Positions 1 through 9,135 of a stretch of DNA of 64,000 nt are shown here, piece after piece; the stretch's first letter is position 1, and each line of letters begins with the position of its first letter. The DNA is from Thalassotalea euphylliae (GTDB lineage: Bacteria > Pseudomonadota > Gammaproteobacteria > Enterobacterales > Alteromonadaceae). The stretch covers positions 3,224,001-3,288,000 of the forward strand of contig NZ_QUOV01000001.1 in NCBI RefSeq assembly GCF_003390395.1. Direction: 5' to 3'. The notes under the pieces were generated by a model. That model saw nothing but the letters and a program-made list of their open reading frames with translations. It made no database searches and was not told the DNA's origin. The position numbers were made by a program, and so were the translations under genes.

Positions 1-330
1 GATGTTATTAGTTGACTAAGTTGTAATGAAAGCGCAGTAAGATCATCATGTAAGCTCGCGCTTTCACTAAAAAAGAGTATGACTAGCAGAAATAACACCA
101 TATTTAGCAAGCTAAATATAATTAACTAGAATACCAAAGATAATAATCAAAAATAAAAGTTATAAAAGAAACCACAACAAGCTTAAGTCATTGTAATAAA
201 TAACTTTTAAGTATTTACTCAGTTAAAATAGCAAGATTATATTTCGTACATTTATATTTAAGCCCTTGCGATTATAACCTTGAGTGAATAGATTTTATAA
301 TCATCAATAAATAGAAGTGATGTTACCGCC
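1..330. other. Intergenic stretch upstream of malate synthase
   Basis: AT-rich DNA with stop codons in all frames and no convincing coding region. It presumably carries the glcB promoter, but I cannot point to a clear -35/-10 pair. A small minus-strand open frame (258-455) overlaps the glcB start and has no ribosome binding site or recognisable protein character. Confidence 0.5.
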
Positions 331-2493
331 ATGAGTGAACGAATTTCCCAATTTGGTTTACAAGTTTCAAAAGAGCTTAACCAATTCATCGAACAACAAG
401 TATTACCGTTAACCCAATACAACGCAGAGCAATTTTGGCAACAAGCTGCCGACATTATCCACGACCTAGCGCCAAAGAATAAACAGCTGCTAGAAAAACG
501 TGATGCGCTGCAGTCACAAATTGATCAGTGGCACCAAGAAAATAGCTACAGCGCTGACACCTTTGCTGACTACAAAGCGTTTCTAACCGATATTGGCTAC
601 ATCGAGCCTGTGGTTGAAGACTTTAGTGTCGATACAGAAAATGTAGACGCTGAGCTTGCCACGATGGCGGGTCCGCAACTTGTTGTACCTATTATGAATG
701 CGCGCTTTGCGCTAAACGCAGTAAACGCACGCTGGGGCAGCTTGTACGATGCGCTTTATGGTTCTGATCTTATTCCTGCAGAAAAGGATCAAGTAAAAGG
801 CTACGACCCGGTACGCGGCGCAAAAGTTATCACGTTTGCAAAAGACTTTTTAGATAAGCAATTACCATTAGTTTCCGGTAGCCACGCTGACGCCAAACAA
901 TATCAAGTGGAAGGCGAGCAAGTTGTGGTTACGTTAGCCGATGGTAGCCAAACTCAGCTACAAACAGCTAGCGCATTTGTGGGCCAAGCACAGCATTCTG
1001 ATAGCTTCCACAGCTACTTGTTCAAACACAATCAACTTCTGATTGAACTTTGTTTTGATCAGTCAAGCCCAATTTCACAGCAAGACCCAGCGCAACTATC
1101 AGACATTTTGCTAGAATCCGCATTAACCACCATTATGGATTGTGAAGACTCGGTTGCTGCGGTTGATGCCGCCGATAAAGTGCTGGCTTACAGTAACTGG
1201 TTAGGTTTAATCAAAGGCGATTTAACCGAAGAAATCTCAAAAGGCGGCAAAACCACCACTCGCCGTATGAATCAAGACAAACAATTTGTTGGTGCCAACG
1301 GCGAACCATTGTCGGTGAAAGCCCGCAGCGTTATGTTCGTGCGCAACGTTGGTCACTTGATGACGAACAACGCCATTTTGGATAAAGACGGCCAAGAAGT
1401 ACCAGAAGGCATTTTGGACGCGATTGTTACCAGCTTGATTGCAAGTCTAGATGTTCAAGGTGAATTTGCGGGTCAAAACAGTCAGCAAGGCTCTATCTAT
1501 ATCGTTAAACCCAAAATGCATGGTAGCGAAGAAGTAGCGTTTGCTAATGAGCTATTTGGCCGTGTGGAAGCGATGCTGTCATTACCAGCCAATACCATCA
1601 AAATGGGTATTATGGATGAAGAGCGCCGCACCAGTTTGAATTTGAAAAACTGTATTTACCAAGCGAAATCACGTGTCGTGTTTATCAACACCGGCTTCCT
1701 TGACCGAACTGGTGACGAAATTCATACCTCGATGTTAGCAGGACCAATGACGCGCAAGAATGATATCAAGCTAACCCAGTGGATTGGTGCTTACGAGCAA
1801 AACAATGTAGATGTTGGCTTAAGCTGTGGCTTAAGTGGTAAAGCGCAAATTGGTAAAGGTATGTGGCCGGTGCCAGATAACATGAAAGATATGTATGAAG
1901 CTAAAATTGGTCATGTGCAATCGGGTGCAAATACCGCTTGGGTACCATCGCCAACAGCAGCAACCATTCATGCGCTGCACTACCATGAAATTAGTGTTGC
2001 TGACCTACAGCAAACACTAAAATCACGCACACCAGCGAGCATTGACGATATCTTAAAAATTCCACTAGCGGAATCAACTGACTGGAGTGAAGCAGAGATC
2101 ACCCAAGAATTAGATAACAACGCCCAAGGTATTTTAGGTTATGTAGTTCGCTGGATAGATCAAGGTGTTGGCTGTTCAAAAGTGCCAGATATCAATGATG
2201 TCGGTCTAATGGAAGACAGAGCAACACTACGTATTTCTAGCCAACATATTGCTAACTGGTTAAAACACGATATTTGTACTGAAGCCCAAGTCATGGCGAG
2301 TATGCAGAAAATGGCGAAAGTGGTTGATCAGCAAAACCAAGCAGATCCACTTTATGTTGCGATGGCGGATAATTTTGATACGAGCATCGCCTTTAAAGCA
2401 GCATGTGATTTAGTGTTCAAGGGTGATGTACAACCTTCAGGATATACTGAACCATTGCTACACCACTACCGCCAAGTTCATAAGTCAGCCTAG
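331..2493 (+). CDS. glcB: Malate synthase G
   Basis: Condenses glyoxylate with acetyl-CoA to malate in the cytoplasm, the second step of the glyoxylate route for growth on acetate or glycolate. The 720-aa length matches the single-chain G isoform and not the shorter A isoform. Family motifs are clear: [12 protein letters not shown] around residue 270, the GPMTRKND block around 473, and [12 protein letters not shown] near residue 630 in the region that carries the catalytic aspartate. The ATG at 331 gives the expected N-terminus, although its ribosome binding site is weak. No isocitrate lyase gene is adjacent, and the gene seems monocistronic, closed by a hairpin terminator about 90 bases downstream. 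Confidence 0.96.
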   Translation: MSERISQFGLQVSKELNQFIEQQVLPLTQYNAEQFWQQAADIIHDLAPKNKQLLEKRDALQSQIDQWHQENSYSADTFADYKAFLTDIGYIEPVVEDFSVDTENVDAELATMAGPQLVVPIMNARFALNAVNARWGSLYDALYGSDLIPAEKDQVKGYDPVRGAKVITFAKDFLDKQLPLVSGSHADAKQYQVEGEQVVVTLADGSQTQLQTASAFVGQAQHSDSFHSYLFKHNQLLIELCFDQSSPISQQDPAQLSDILLESALTTIMDCEDSVAAVDAADKVLAYSNWLGLIKGDLTEEISKGGKTTTRRMNQDKQFVGANGEPLSVKARSVMFVRNVGHLMTNNAILDKDGQEVPEGILDAIVTSLIASLDVQGEFAGQNSQQGSIYIVKPKMHGSEEVAFANELFGRVEAMLSLPANTIKMGIMDEERRTSLNLKNCIYQAKSRVVFINTGFLDRTGDEIHTSMLAGPMTRKNDIKLTQWIGAYEQNNVDVGLSCGLSGKAQIGKGMWPVPDNMKDMYEAKIGHVQSGANTAWVPSPTAATIHALHYHEISVADLQQTLKSRTPASIDDILKIPLAESTDWSEAEITQELDNNAQGILGYVVRWIDQGVGCSKVPDINDVGLMEDRATLRISSQHIANWLKHDICTEAQVMASMQKMAKVVDQQNQADPLYVAMADNFDTSIAFKAACDLVFKGDVQPSGYTEPLLHHYRQVHKSA

Positions 2494-2516
2494 TTATATC
2501 GCTGACTCACTAGGCT
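2487..2516 (+). repeat. Inverted repeat over the glcB stop codon
   Basis: AGCCTAGT at 2487-2494 and ACTAGGCT at 2509-2516 form an 8-bp stem that includes the glcB stop codon. There is no T-run, so it is not an intrinsic terminator; it may protect the mRNA 3' end. Confidence 0.35.
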
Positions 2517-2580
2517 ACAAGGTAAAACAAATAGTGAGTTAGACAAGGCTATACAAAGCAGCTTGTGCGATTAAACGCCT

Positions 2581-2610
2581 AAAAAATGCCGAGCAACTGC
2601 TCGGCATTTT
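2581..2610 (+). terminator. Rho-independent terminator of glcB
   Basis: TGCCGAGCA and TGCTCGGCA form a 9-bp GC-rich stem with a 2-nt loop, flanked by A-runs on the left and TTTT on the right. It fits the end of the glcB transcript. Confidence 0.85.
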
Positions 2611-2842
2611 CATATTGGCTAGCAACAACTTTGTTCTGACTAACAATTTAGTCAGGCTAATTTTCAAGTTCACTTTGCAAATTTACCTTGTAAAGCCTTC
2701 CAACAAAATCTTCAAACAAAGCCATACAACAAGCAGAACTAGTACTAATCGCAATAGCCCTCCAAAACTATTTGTCATAGAAATAACTTTTTTGGCAACA
2801 GTCAGTTGTTTTAGAGTTTTTTACGCCAGCAAGTTACTAAGT

Positions 2843-2870
2843 TGAACTAATAACAGGTTAATACGTCAAA
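2843..2870 (+). promoter_or_regulatory. Candidate sigma-E-like promoter
   Basis: TGAACTA (2843-2849), a 16-bp spacer and TCAAA (2866-2870) reproduce the geometry of the four promoters in the 62.4-63.1 kb small-RNA array. A GAGAG follows at 2880-2884. No array-like transcript or strong terminator follows, so it may instead serve the secreted-protein gene 300 bases downstream. A chance match is possible. Confidence 0.35.
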
Positions 2871-3172
2871 GCATTGCCCGAGAGTTTTTCGTGCTAGTAG
2901 GCTGTCTAATGAGTAAGCTTTTAGCAGCAGTTAACCCTATAAAGTTAACTAACTGTTAATATAAAATTTAAATTCGCTGCTTATCTCAACAACATTGCCG
3001 TTCATCCCATAGGGCTCGCGCAATCAGTCGTAACAATTTATAGTAAAATGGTGCAGTTTAGTTACATACGCAGGTATTTTTTACTGCCTAATGCATTACG
3101 TGACAAAGTTATTACGTTACAGAGTTATTAACACAATAGAATCTTTTTAACATTGGGTTAGAGGATGAGACG

Positions 3173-3652
3173 ATGAACAACAAACTTAAAGGAATTACCA
3201 GCGCAATTGCGTTAAGTACAATCGGTTTATGTTTTGCTGTTTCACATGCCGCTCCAACCATCAGTGATAAAGAAGAAGACAAATATTTTGTTATCAAAAA
3301 AGTGTCGATAACTACCGCTCCTGTTATTTCTGCCAACAAGCATTTCGACGCGCTGCGCGGTGTAGAATCATCAACGCTGTTTCAACGTGAAGTGTTTGCT
3401 CAAATGTTCGATAAACCACTTGTTCGCATTCCGCTAGACCAGCAACATATCGCTGATAGCCAAGTCGCAAAATCTAAGCCGCAAAAAACCAACGACTTTT
3501 TTGCATTAGCAACTGTGTTGAATGACAAATTACAGCAACTTATTGCTAAATTTACCCAGAGTTCACCTAGTTATTCAGTGAACGAGGAAGGGGTTATGGC
3601 GCTAAACAAGCAATCAAATGAAACCTGTAACGTAAAAAAAGCACGTTTTTAA
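3173..3652 (+). CDS. Small secreted protein of unknown function
   Basis: 159 aa. I do not recognise the family. The N-terminus has a basic start, a hydrophobic core and an AHA-type cleavage site near residues 24-26, so export to the periplasm is likely. The rest is polar with no transmembrane segment, and a single cysteine lies near the C-terminus. The ATG follows a purine-rich GAGGATGAGACG. It stands alone, convergent with the coiled-coil gene at 3791-4738, and the two share a bidirectional terminator. Coding status is likely from the signal peptide and terminator; the role is unknown. Confidence 0.65.
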   Translation: MNNKLKGITSAIALSTIGLCFAVSHAAPTISDKEEDKYFVIKKVSITTAPVISANKHFDALRGVESSTLFQREVFAQMFDKPLVRIPLDQQHIADSQVAKSKPQKTNDFFALATVLNDKLQQLIAKFTQSSPSYSVNEEGVMALNKQSNETCNVKKARF

Positions 3653-3734
3653 AACTAATTCATTTAAAACCAGCTTCCCCAGCGGTACTAGCTCAGCAGA
3701 TACATTTATAAAAAAAGTTCATAAAGAAATTCAT

Positions 3735-3764
3735 AAAAAAGGCCACGCATTTGCGTGGCCTTTT
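3735..3764. terminator. Bidirectional terminator between convergent genes
   Basis: GGCCACGCA / TGCGTGGCC form a strong stem (3741-3760), with six A on the left and TTTT on the right. It can end transcription from both the secreted-protein gene and the sigma-factor operon. Confidence 0.9.
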
Positions 3765-3790
3765 GCTTTCGATTAAACCGCCCTAGACGT

Positions 3791-4738
3791 TTAAAACTGA
3801 TACGCACTACTCTTTTTCAGTAATTGTGCGGTGCTAATTTTATCGGTAGCACAGCCATTAATATCTCGTTTGCTGAACACGTGAATTTTATCTTGATAAT
3901 GTCGGCCAACTCTATCGCCACCTGACTTCAACACCACAGTGACATACTGCCCTTTTGGTAATGCTTTAAGGCCATTACCATACAAACATAACGCTTCGGC
4001 AATTTCACCGCTCAGCTGGGTAAAATAGCTTTGGCGTGCCTGTTCAGACTTTTTGGCGGATTCCGCTTGCTTTACGCGAAATTCTTGACCGCGCTTGGCG
4101 AGCGCCTGCTTGCTCTCTAGTAACGCTTTCTTCTGTTTTTCTAATTGTTTTTGCTTTTCTTTTAGCTCCGCTTTCTGTTCTTTGTCAGCACGGCGTATTT
4201 GAAATTCTACGTCGCGGTTTTCACGTTCTACATCCCTTAACTCATAAACAATATCGCGCTCTTCTTCACGCAAGTCGCGATACACCTCGCGCTCATCACG
4301 ATGAATTTCAATCACCCGTTCATAAGCACGTGAAGCCGTCTCCATTGCTTTTGCCACTTCCCGTTCAACATCTATATTAGGGTACTCGTCAGCCACTTCG
4401 GCAACGGTGGCTTCAATATCGGCAATTTGATCTGGCGATAAAAGCGTAATTGGTGGTGCTGGTGGCACAGGTGGTACCGAAACTTGAAAGTTATAACTTC
4501 CCCAACTTCCTCTGCTGCTCTTGGACCTAACGGTAAACATCACACCTTGTTTTTGTAGATAGGTACTTTCAATACCGGATAATTTAACCGATTGTTTCGC
4601 TTTGCCAGTAGTGATCGACGATTCAATAATATTACTCATAATATCAAGCTGCTTGTGGAGCTGCTCATAGTTGACGTCTGCGGCGGTGGCAAGGTTTGCG
4701 GTTAAGGCACTCGACACTAACATTGCTAATTTTTTCAT
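3791..4738 (-). CDS. Periplasmic coiled-coil protein of an ECF sigma operon
   Basis: 315 aa, family not recognised. A signal peptide (residues 1-19, ending ATA/AD) predicts export. A proline-rich hinge (VPPVPPAPP, about residue 90) is followed by a highly charged helical coiled coil at about residues 125-240, full of E, R, D and K. A globular C-terminus follows with two cysteines that could form a disulfide. It is the last gene of a three-gene operon, 14 bases after the anti-sigma-like gene. The position suggests it senses, modulates or is the output of that sigma system, but this is inference from context only. Confidence 0.75.
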   Translation of the reverse strand: MKKLAMLVSSALTANLATAADVNYEQLHKQLDIMSNIIESSITTGKAKQSVKLSGIESTYLQKQGVMFTVRSKSSRGSWGSYNFQVSVPPVPPAPPITLLSPDQIADIEATVAEVADEYPNIDVEREVAKAMETASRAYERVIEIHRDEREVYRDLREEERDIVYELRDVERENRDVEFQIRRADKEQKAELKEKQKQLEKQKKALLESKQALAKRGQEFRVKQAESAKKSEQARQSYFTQLSGEIAEALCLYGNGLKALPKGQYVTVVLKSGGDRVGRHYQDKIHVFSKRDINGCATDKISTAQLLKKSSAYQF

Positions 4739-4752
4739 CGTAATTTCCTCGC

Positions 4753-5478
4753 TTAATTAGCCCAGTTAGCAGGCTGCATTGTGGTTGTTTGATTGATAAA
4801 GGTGCTTTGCTGTAACAAGGCATCTTCAAGTTGTTGAAACCGTATACGCTGATCTAGCGCATCATCATTACGCTGGGCGTTAACAAACTGAATAAAGTCG
4901 CTAATATCTTCTTTTCGCTCTTGTCTTGAGGTTTCAAGAATATAGCTAGCAAGTTGTAGGTTGCTCTGCTGCTGTTTATCGCTCAATTCATTGGTAAAGT
5001 TGGCTAGGGCAAGCTGCTGACTTTGCTGATATTGGTTAAGCTTGTCGTCAACTAACTTATTAACGCGCTCGGTAACTTGGTTTTCAATCACCTCGGGGTC
5101 AACCTCGGACTTGCCAAAGGTCAATAACATACCTTGGTCACTGACTGTGAATTGCACATTGAACAACACTAAAGCCATGGCAAAACAAGAAAATGCCATT
5201 GATAACACGGGTAAACCACTCCACTGCCACCATTTGTGACTAGTATGTTGATTATCCATGTCCATCACTGCCGTGCGATCCCAGTTAGGAACCTTTTTTG
5301 GCGCTTCCTGACTGGCTAAATATTCCACGTATTTAGCCGTTGCAATATGCTGTTTCATTGCGCTCTCGTGTGCGTGATTATTCTCAAACTCGGCAGCTTG
5401 CTCGGGCGACAGTTGCTTGTCGAGCCAATTTTCAAATTGCTTATCTTCGAATTGATCAGATTTATCATGCGGCGACAT
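4753..5478 (-). CDS. Membrane anti-sigma-factor-like protein
   Basis: 241 aa. The N-terminal 80 residues are cytoplasmic and acidic, with an NWLDKQLSPEQAAEF stretch like the N-terminus of many anti-sigma factors. A single transmembrane helix covers about residues 87-107. The C-terminal part is a glutamine-rich helical periplasmic domain. No CxxC zinc finger is visible, so it is not a classic ZAS protein. Its ATG overlaps the sigma gene stop by 14 bases, indicating translational coupling. Sequestering the sigma factor at the membrane is inferred from this architecture and coupling. It may be specific to Alteromonadales-type lineages. Confidence 0.75.
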   Translation of the reverse strand: MSPHDKSDQFEDKQFENWLDKQLSPEQAAEFENNHAHESAMKQHIATAKYVEYLASQEAPKKVPNWDRTAVMDMDNQHTSHKWWQWSGLPVLSMAFSCFAMALVLFNVQFTVSDQGMLLTFGKSEVDPEVIENQVTERVNKLVDDKLNQYQQSQQLALANFTNELSDKQQQSNLQLASYILETSRQERKEDISDFIQFVNAQRNDDALDQRIRFQQLEDALLQQSTFINQTTTMQPANWAN

Positions 5479-6019
5479 CTTCCACCTCCAAATAATCTTT
5501 CAGTTTATCAAGGGCACTGTACAGTCGAGACTTGGCGGTATTGGTTGATATGCCCAGTTGCTGTGCAATTTCCTCAAAGGTGAATTGCTGAAAAAACTTC
5601 ATCTCCACCATAATTTTTTGATTAAATGCCAAACGCTGCATCGCTTGATGCAATGCTTGGCTCTGCTGTCCCTGAGTAAGCCCAGTATCTAAACAAGCAT
5701 CTTGGCTTTCATCTACTTGCTCAGGCACATCATCGATCGACTGCAGTGGCCTTTTCTTTCGATAATATTCAATGCAACGGTAGTGGGCAATTTTAAACAA
5801 CCAGCCCTTAAATGGGCTGTCGCCACGAAACGTACTTAAATTACGGTAAACCGCAATAAATATATCCTGCATTAAATCCATAGCATCATCTGGATGATTG
5901 ACCATGCGATAGGCGTAGTTATAAATGCCACTTTCGTAGCGCTTTACTAAACTCGCCCACGCAGATTTTTTCCCTTTGAGTGCTTGCTTGATGAGCGACT
6001 CATCGCTTCGTTCGAACAC
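5465..6019 (-). CDS. ECF-family RNA polymerase sigma factor
   Basis: 184 aa, the usual size of an extracytoplasmic-function sigma factor. Region 2 (about residues 22-90) includes the YNYAYRMVNHPDDAMDLMQD core-binding helix and a GWLFKIAHYRCIEYYRK segment. Region 4 (about residues 125-178) ends in the helix-turn-helix FEEIAQQLGISTNTAKSRLY. The start is GTG at 6019 with AGGAAG upstream. It is first in an operon with its likely membrane anti-sigma partner and a periplasmic coiled-coil protein. There is no rseA/rseB-type neighbour, so it is not the housekeeping RpoE; its regulon cannot be read from this window. Confidence 0.92.
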   Translation of the reverse strand: MFERSDESLIKQALKGKKSAWASLVKRYESGIYNYAYRMVNHPDDAMDLMQDIFIAVYRNLSTFRGDSPFKGWLFKIAHYRCIEYYRKKRPLQSIDDVPEQVDESQDACLDTGLTQGQQSQALHQAMQRLAFNQKIMVEMKFFQQFTFEEIAQQLGISTNTAKSRLYSALDKLKDYLEVEDVAA

Positions 6020-6168
6020 TTATCTTCCTGCGATATATTGGCTTTGTTATTTAATAAGGTAGAGGCAAGCATATAAAAAGTTTGAAAATAATTTAAATTT
6101 TTAAACTTTTTTATTTTTTGTTTTTCTTATTTTCCTAATATTGGCTAAGAGCACTTTATTGCAGGCAC

Positions 6169-6208
6169 AAAAAAACCGCTTAGCAAGCAAACTCACTAAG
6201 CGGTTTTT
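6169..6208. terminator. Terminator downstream of pit
   Basis: CCGCTTAG (6176-6183) and CTAAGCGG (6196-6203) form an 8-bp stem. On the minus strand a run of seven T follows, ending the pit transcript; on the plus strand five T follow. Confidence 0.85.
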
Positions 6209-6232
6209 AAATGGGTTTATTTGTGTTTGGTT

Positions 6233-7498
6233 TTAGCCTAGTGAGCTAGATAAAATCCAGAAGAACACAATTGATAAACCTGCACCTACTGGTAGGGTAA
6301 TAACCCAAGATACGACGATATTGCGTACCACACCTAAGTTAATTGCTGCGATACCACGTGCCATACCAACACCTAATACAGCACCAACTAATGTTTGCGT
6401 TGTTGAAATTGGTAAGCCAGTACCTGAAGCGATAACAACCGTACATGCCGCCGCTAATTCAGCAGCGAAACCTCGGCTTGGTGTTAAGTGAGTAATACCT
6501 TTACCGATAGTGGCGATAACGCGATGACCGAAAATCGCAAGACCGGCAACAATACCTAAACCACCTAAAGGTAGAATCCACCACTCTAGTGCAGCTTTCT
6601 TAACAATTTGACCTTCATTGCCAACAATACTAACAACAGCCGCTAGTGGGCCAATAGCGTTAGCAACATCGTTTGAACCATGGGCAAATGCCATACAACA
6701 AGCAGTAATAACCATTAATACGGCAAACACTTTTTCAACGTTAACGTAGTGGCTTTGCTTGTCAGCCGTTTCATCAAACTTGATGCGTGCGATAAAGAAT
6801 TTACCCACTATTGCAACGATTGCCGCAACGGCAACAGCATAGACATAACCTTCAACAGTACCTACGTCTAAACCAATGTGCTTCAAACCTTTTTTGATGG
6901 TTACTAGCGATAATACGAAGCCCGCTAAGAACATGTATAACGGTACCCAACGCTTAGCTTGGCGAAGTGGTTGTTCAGTATCAAAAATGAGTTTTTGTGC
7001 ACTGTTGAAGATAAGGAATGCAATCACACCAGATAGCAATGGCGTAACAATCCAACTACCAACAATGCCACCTACTTTGCCCCATACAACCGTGTCCATG
7101 CTAACACCAATCGCGGCAAAGCCAATGATAGCGCCAACAATAGAGTGCGTTGTAGAGACCGGCCAGCCTAGTGCTGATGCAACCAATAACCAAGTTGCCG
7201 CAGCTAACAGTGCTGAAATCATACCGTAGACAAGTAAATGAGGAATATCAGTAAAGTAAGACGGGTCGATAATCCCTTTACGAATCGTTGATGTGACTTC
7301 ACCACCGGCTAAGTAAGCACCAGCGAATTCAAACACCATCGCGATAATAATCGCTTGCTTAATGGTTAGTGCTTTTGAACCAACCGAAGTACCCATGGCA
7401 TTAGCTACGTCGTTCGCACCAATACCCCAAGCCATAAAAAAGCCGACAATAGCGGCGATCATGACCAACATTGGGCCATGTGTAATTAAAATGTCCAT
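6233..7498 (-). CDS. pit: Low-affinity inorganic phosphate transporter, PiT family
   Basis: 421 aa integral inner-membrane protein of the PHO4/PiT family, importing phosphate (as metal-phosphate) with a cation gradient. The two inverted family signatures are visible: GANDVANAMGTSVGSKAL near residue 26 and AHGSNDVANAIGPLAAV near residue 273. About ten hydrophobic helices surround them, and a cytoplasmic loop lies around residues 240-255. It is shorter than E. coli PitA, as in many marine relatives. It lies 11 bases downstream of a DUF47 gene, the usual partner. No Pho box was seen upstream, so expression when phosphate is sufficient is plausible. Confidence 0.93.
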   Translation of the reverse strand: MDILITHGPMLVMIAAIVGFFMAWGIGANDVANAMGTSVGSKALTIKQAIIIAMVFEFAGAYLAGGEVTSTIRKGIIDPSYFTDIPHLLVYGMISALLAAATWLLVASALGWPVSTTHSIVGAIIGFAAIGVSMDTVVWGKVGGIVGSWIVTPLLSGVIAFLIFNSAQKLIFDTEQPLRQAKRWVPLYMFLAGFVLSLVTIKKGLKHIGLDVGTVEGYVYAVAVAAIVAIVGKFFIARIKFDETADKQSHYVNVEKVFAVLMVITACCMAFAHGSNDVANAIGPLAAVVSIVGNEGQIVKKAALEWWILPLGGLGIVAGLAIFGHRVIATIGKGITHLTPSRGFAAELAAACTVVIASGTGLPISTTQTLVGAVLGVGMARGIAAINLGVVRNIVVSWVITLPVGAGLSIVFFWILSSSLG

Positions 7499-7509
7499 TA
7501 AAACGAACC

Positions 7510-8190
7510 TTAGTTTTTCGCTAATAAAATTTCTAAACGAGCACCAACACGCTCAGCTAAATCGGCTAGATCGCCGACCCATTCGATGATTTGATAAAGA
7601 AACATCACATCAACTGGGTTTAAGTCTTTTTCGATCGCTAGCAGTCCTGTACGCAAACCAATTTGCATTGAGTCTGTGTCGTCCTCAATTTCATCAAGCT
7701 TGTGGATCATTTTTTCAACTAAATCGACTTCACGGCCTCTAAAGCCCGTTTCTAATAAGTCATCCAATTCATTAATCGCGTCAGCCGCCATATCAATGGC
7801 ATCTAAACAACGCGCTAAATATTTGAAAAAGTCGTTCTCTAAGTCAGCAGGAATAGACAATTCTCGACCGATAACACGACCAGAAATATCTTTTGCTTTA
7901 TTGGCAATGCGATCTTGCTGAGTAAGTAGCTCTAATAAGTCAGCACGGTCAACAGGCATAAATAAGCCACCTGGTAACTCTAAACGTAACTGTCTTTTTA
8001 GTGCATCGGCATCCTTTTCAAGTTGCGAAATTTCTTTGCGCATCTTCGCCGCTCGGTCCCAATCCTTGGCCTTTACCGCATCAAAAAACGGATGTAACTG
8101 GCGAGCACACTTATTCACGATGCGAATGTGTTTCTCCAGCGGTTTAATTGGTGATTTAGCAAATACACCTAGTATTGAATTGTTCGGCAT
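7510..8190 (-). CDS. DUF47 (PhoU-like, TIGR00153) phosphate-transport accessory protein
   Basis: 226 aa all-helical protein related to PhoU, typically paired with PiT transporters and thought to modulate their activity. The helical bundle has repeated E/D-rich helices, for example near DEIEDDTDSMQIGL in the C-terminal half. I place the start at the ATG at 8190, giving MPNNSILGVFAKSP, which matches the conserved family N-terminus; an in-frame upstream start at 8211 would add seven poorly placed residues. GGGA lies about ten bases upstream. It forms a two-gene operon with pit. The molecular role of DUF47 proteins is not firmly established. Confidence 0.88.
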   Translation of the reverse strand: MPNNSILGVFAKSPIKPLEKHIRIVNKCARQLHPFFDAVKAKDWDRAAKMRKEISQLEKDADALKRQLRLELPGGLFMPVDRADLLELLTQQDRIANKAKDISGRVIGRELSIPADLENDFFKYLARCLDAIDMAADAINELDDLLETGFRGREVDLVEKMIHKLDEIEDDTDSMQIGLRTGLLAIEKDLNPVDVMFLYQIIEWVGDLADLAERVGARLEILLAKN

Positions 8191-8320
8191 AGTCTTATGT
8201 CCCGGATACAAATCTCTGTTTTATTTTTCGACGCGGATTCTAGCTGAATGTCCACCATTTGCAACTAATTCCACCATTTTAGTTGACCAATCAGTCATGA
8301 ATTTAATTAAAATCAAACAC

Positions 8321-8350
8321 AAAAAAAGGTACATAAACTATGTACCTTTT
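8321..8350 (-). terminator. Terminator of the pst-phoU operon
   Basis: AGGTACATA and TATGTACCT pair around a 3-nt loop. On the minus strand a run of seven T follows, positioned right after the phoU stop. Confidence 0.8.
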
Positions 8351-8395
8351 CTACTTTAACTATAGTTCTTTTAAGATATATTGAAAAACAATGAG

Positions 8396-9097
8396 TTAGA
8401 CGTTTTTCATATCTTCAGGGCTGGTGTGACGGAATACTTTACCTTTCACGAAATACATAATGTATTCACAAATATTCTGACAGCGATCACCAATGCGCTC
8501 TAGCGCACGTGCTGACCAAATAACACTCATAATTTGTGGAATTGAACGCGGGTCTTCCATCATATACGTCATTAGTTGGCGCATTAATGCTTCGTATTCA
8601 CGGTCAATTTTACTATCACGCTGGTGCACTTTCATTGCAGCATCAAAGTCCATACGAGTAAACGCATCTAACGTTTTTTGCAGCATTTTCAATACACTAT
8701 TACCTAGATTCTCTAGGTTTAATAGCAAGTCACGTTGTTCTTTAGAGAAGCTTTCTTGTGCCACGTTGGCAATTTTCTCAGCTTCATCACCAATCCGCTC
8801 TAAATCAGTGATGGTTTTGATAATCGCCATAATCAAACGCAAGTCACCCGCCGCTGGTTGACGCTTAGCAATAATACGCGAGCATTCCTCATCAATGTAA
8901 ACTTCAAATTCATTGATTTTGTAGTCGTTTTTTAGAACTTCTTTCGCAAGGTCTTCATCTGCCTCAATCATTGCCGTGATAGAGTCTTGTAGTTGCTTTT
9001 CAACCAAGCCCCCCATCGACATCACGTGATTGATAACCGTTTCTAAGTCTTCGTTAAATTGCCCAGAAATGTGACGGCTAATATTGATAGTATCCAT
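8396..9097 (-). CDS. phoU: Phosphate-signalling regulator PhoU
   Basis: 233 aa, near the usual length. PhoU bridges the PstSCAB transporter and the PhoR kinase, keeping the Pho regulon off when phosphate is plentiful. Two PhoU helical repeats are visible; the metal-binding acidic motifs occur as TDLERIGDEAEKIAN (about residue 91) and a second copy ALERIGDRCQNICE (about residue 195). It is the last gene of pstC-pstA-pstB-phoU, 38 bases after pstB, with its own terminator downstream. Confidence 0.96.
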   Translation of the reverse strand: MDTINISRHISGQFNEDLETVINHVMSMGGLVEKQLQDSITAMIEADEDLAKEVLKNDYKINEFEVYIDEECSRIIAKRQPAAGDLRLIMAIIKTITDLERIGDEAEKIANVAQESFSKEQRDLLLNLENLGNSVLKMLQKTLDAFTRMDFDAAMKVHQRDSKIDREYEALMRQLMTYMMEDPRSIPQIMSVIWSARALERIGDRCQNICEYIMYFVKGKVFRHTSPEDMKNV

Positions 9098-9135
9098 AAT
9101 AAACTCTTATCCACCCTTTACCTTAATTATAACGA

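Larger units (their letters stand above)
2494..3172. other. Intergenic region glcB to small secreted protein
   Basis: About 680 bases. The left part holds the glcB terminator (2581-2610) and a sigma-E-like promoter motif lies at 2843-2870. A 76-codon open frame at 2615-2845 begins with TTG just after the terminator, has no ribosome binding site and encodes a low-complexity peptide; I do not accept it. I see nothing else convincing. Confidence 0.5.

Noticed and set aside
2615-2845. 76-codon plus-strand open frame
   Set aside because: TTG start right after the glcB terminator, no ribosome binding site, low-complexity composition and a sigma-E-like motif at its end.
4036-4380. 114-codon frame opposite the coiled-coil gene
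   Set aside because: Lies fully inside the minus-strand gene and has no protein character; a shadow of its charged codons.
5465-6019. The local ECF sigma as the RpoE that reads the sRNA promoters
   Set aside because: It lacks rseA/rseB-type neighbours and its own upstream region has no GAACTT-N16-TC promoter, so autoregulation of the RpoE kind is not seen. A link remains untested.
7510-8211. Start of the DUF47 gene at 8211
   Set aside because: It adds seven residues before the conserved MPNNSILGVF start; the ATG at 8190 is preferred.
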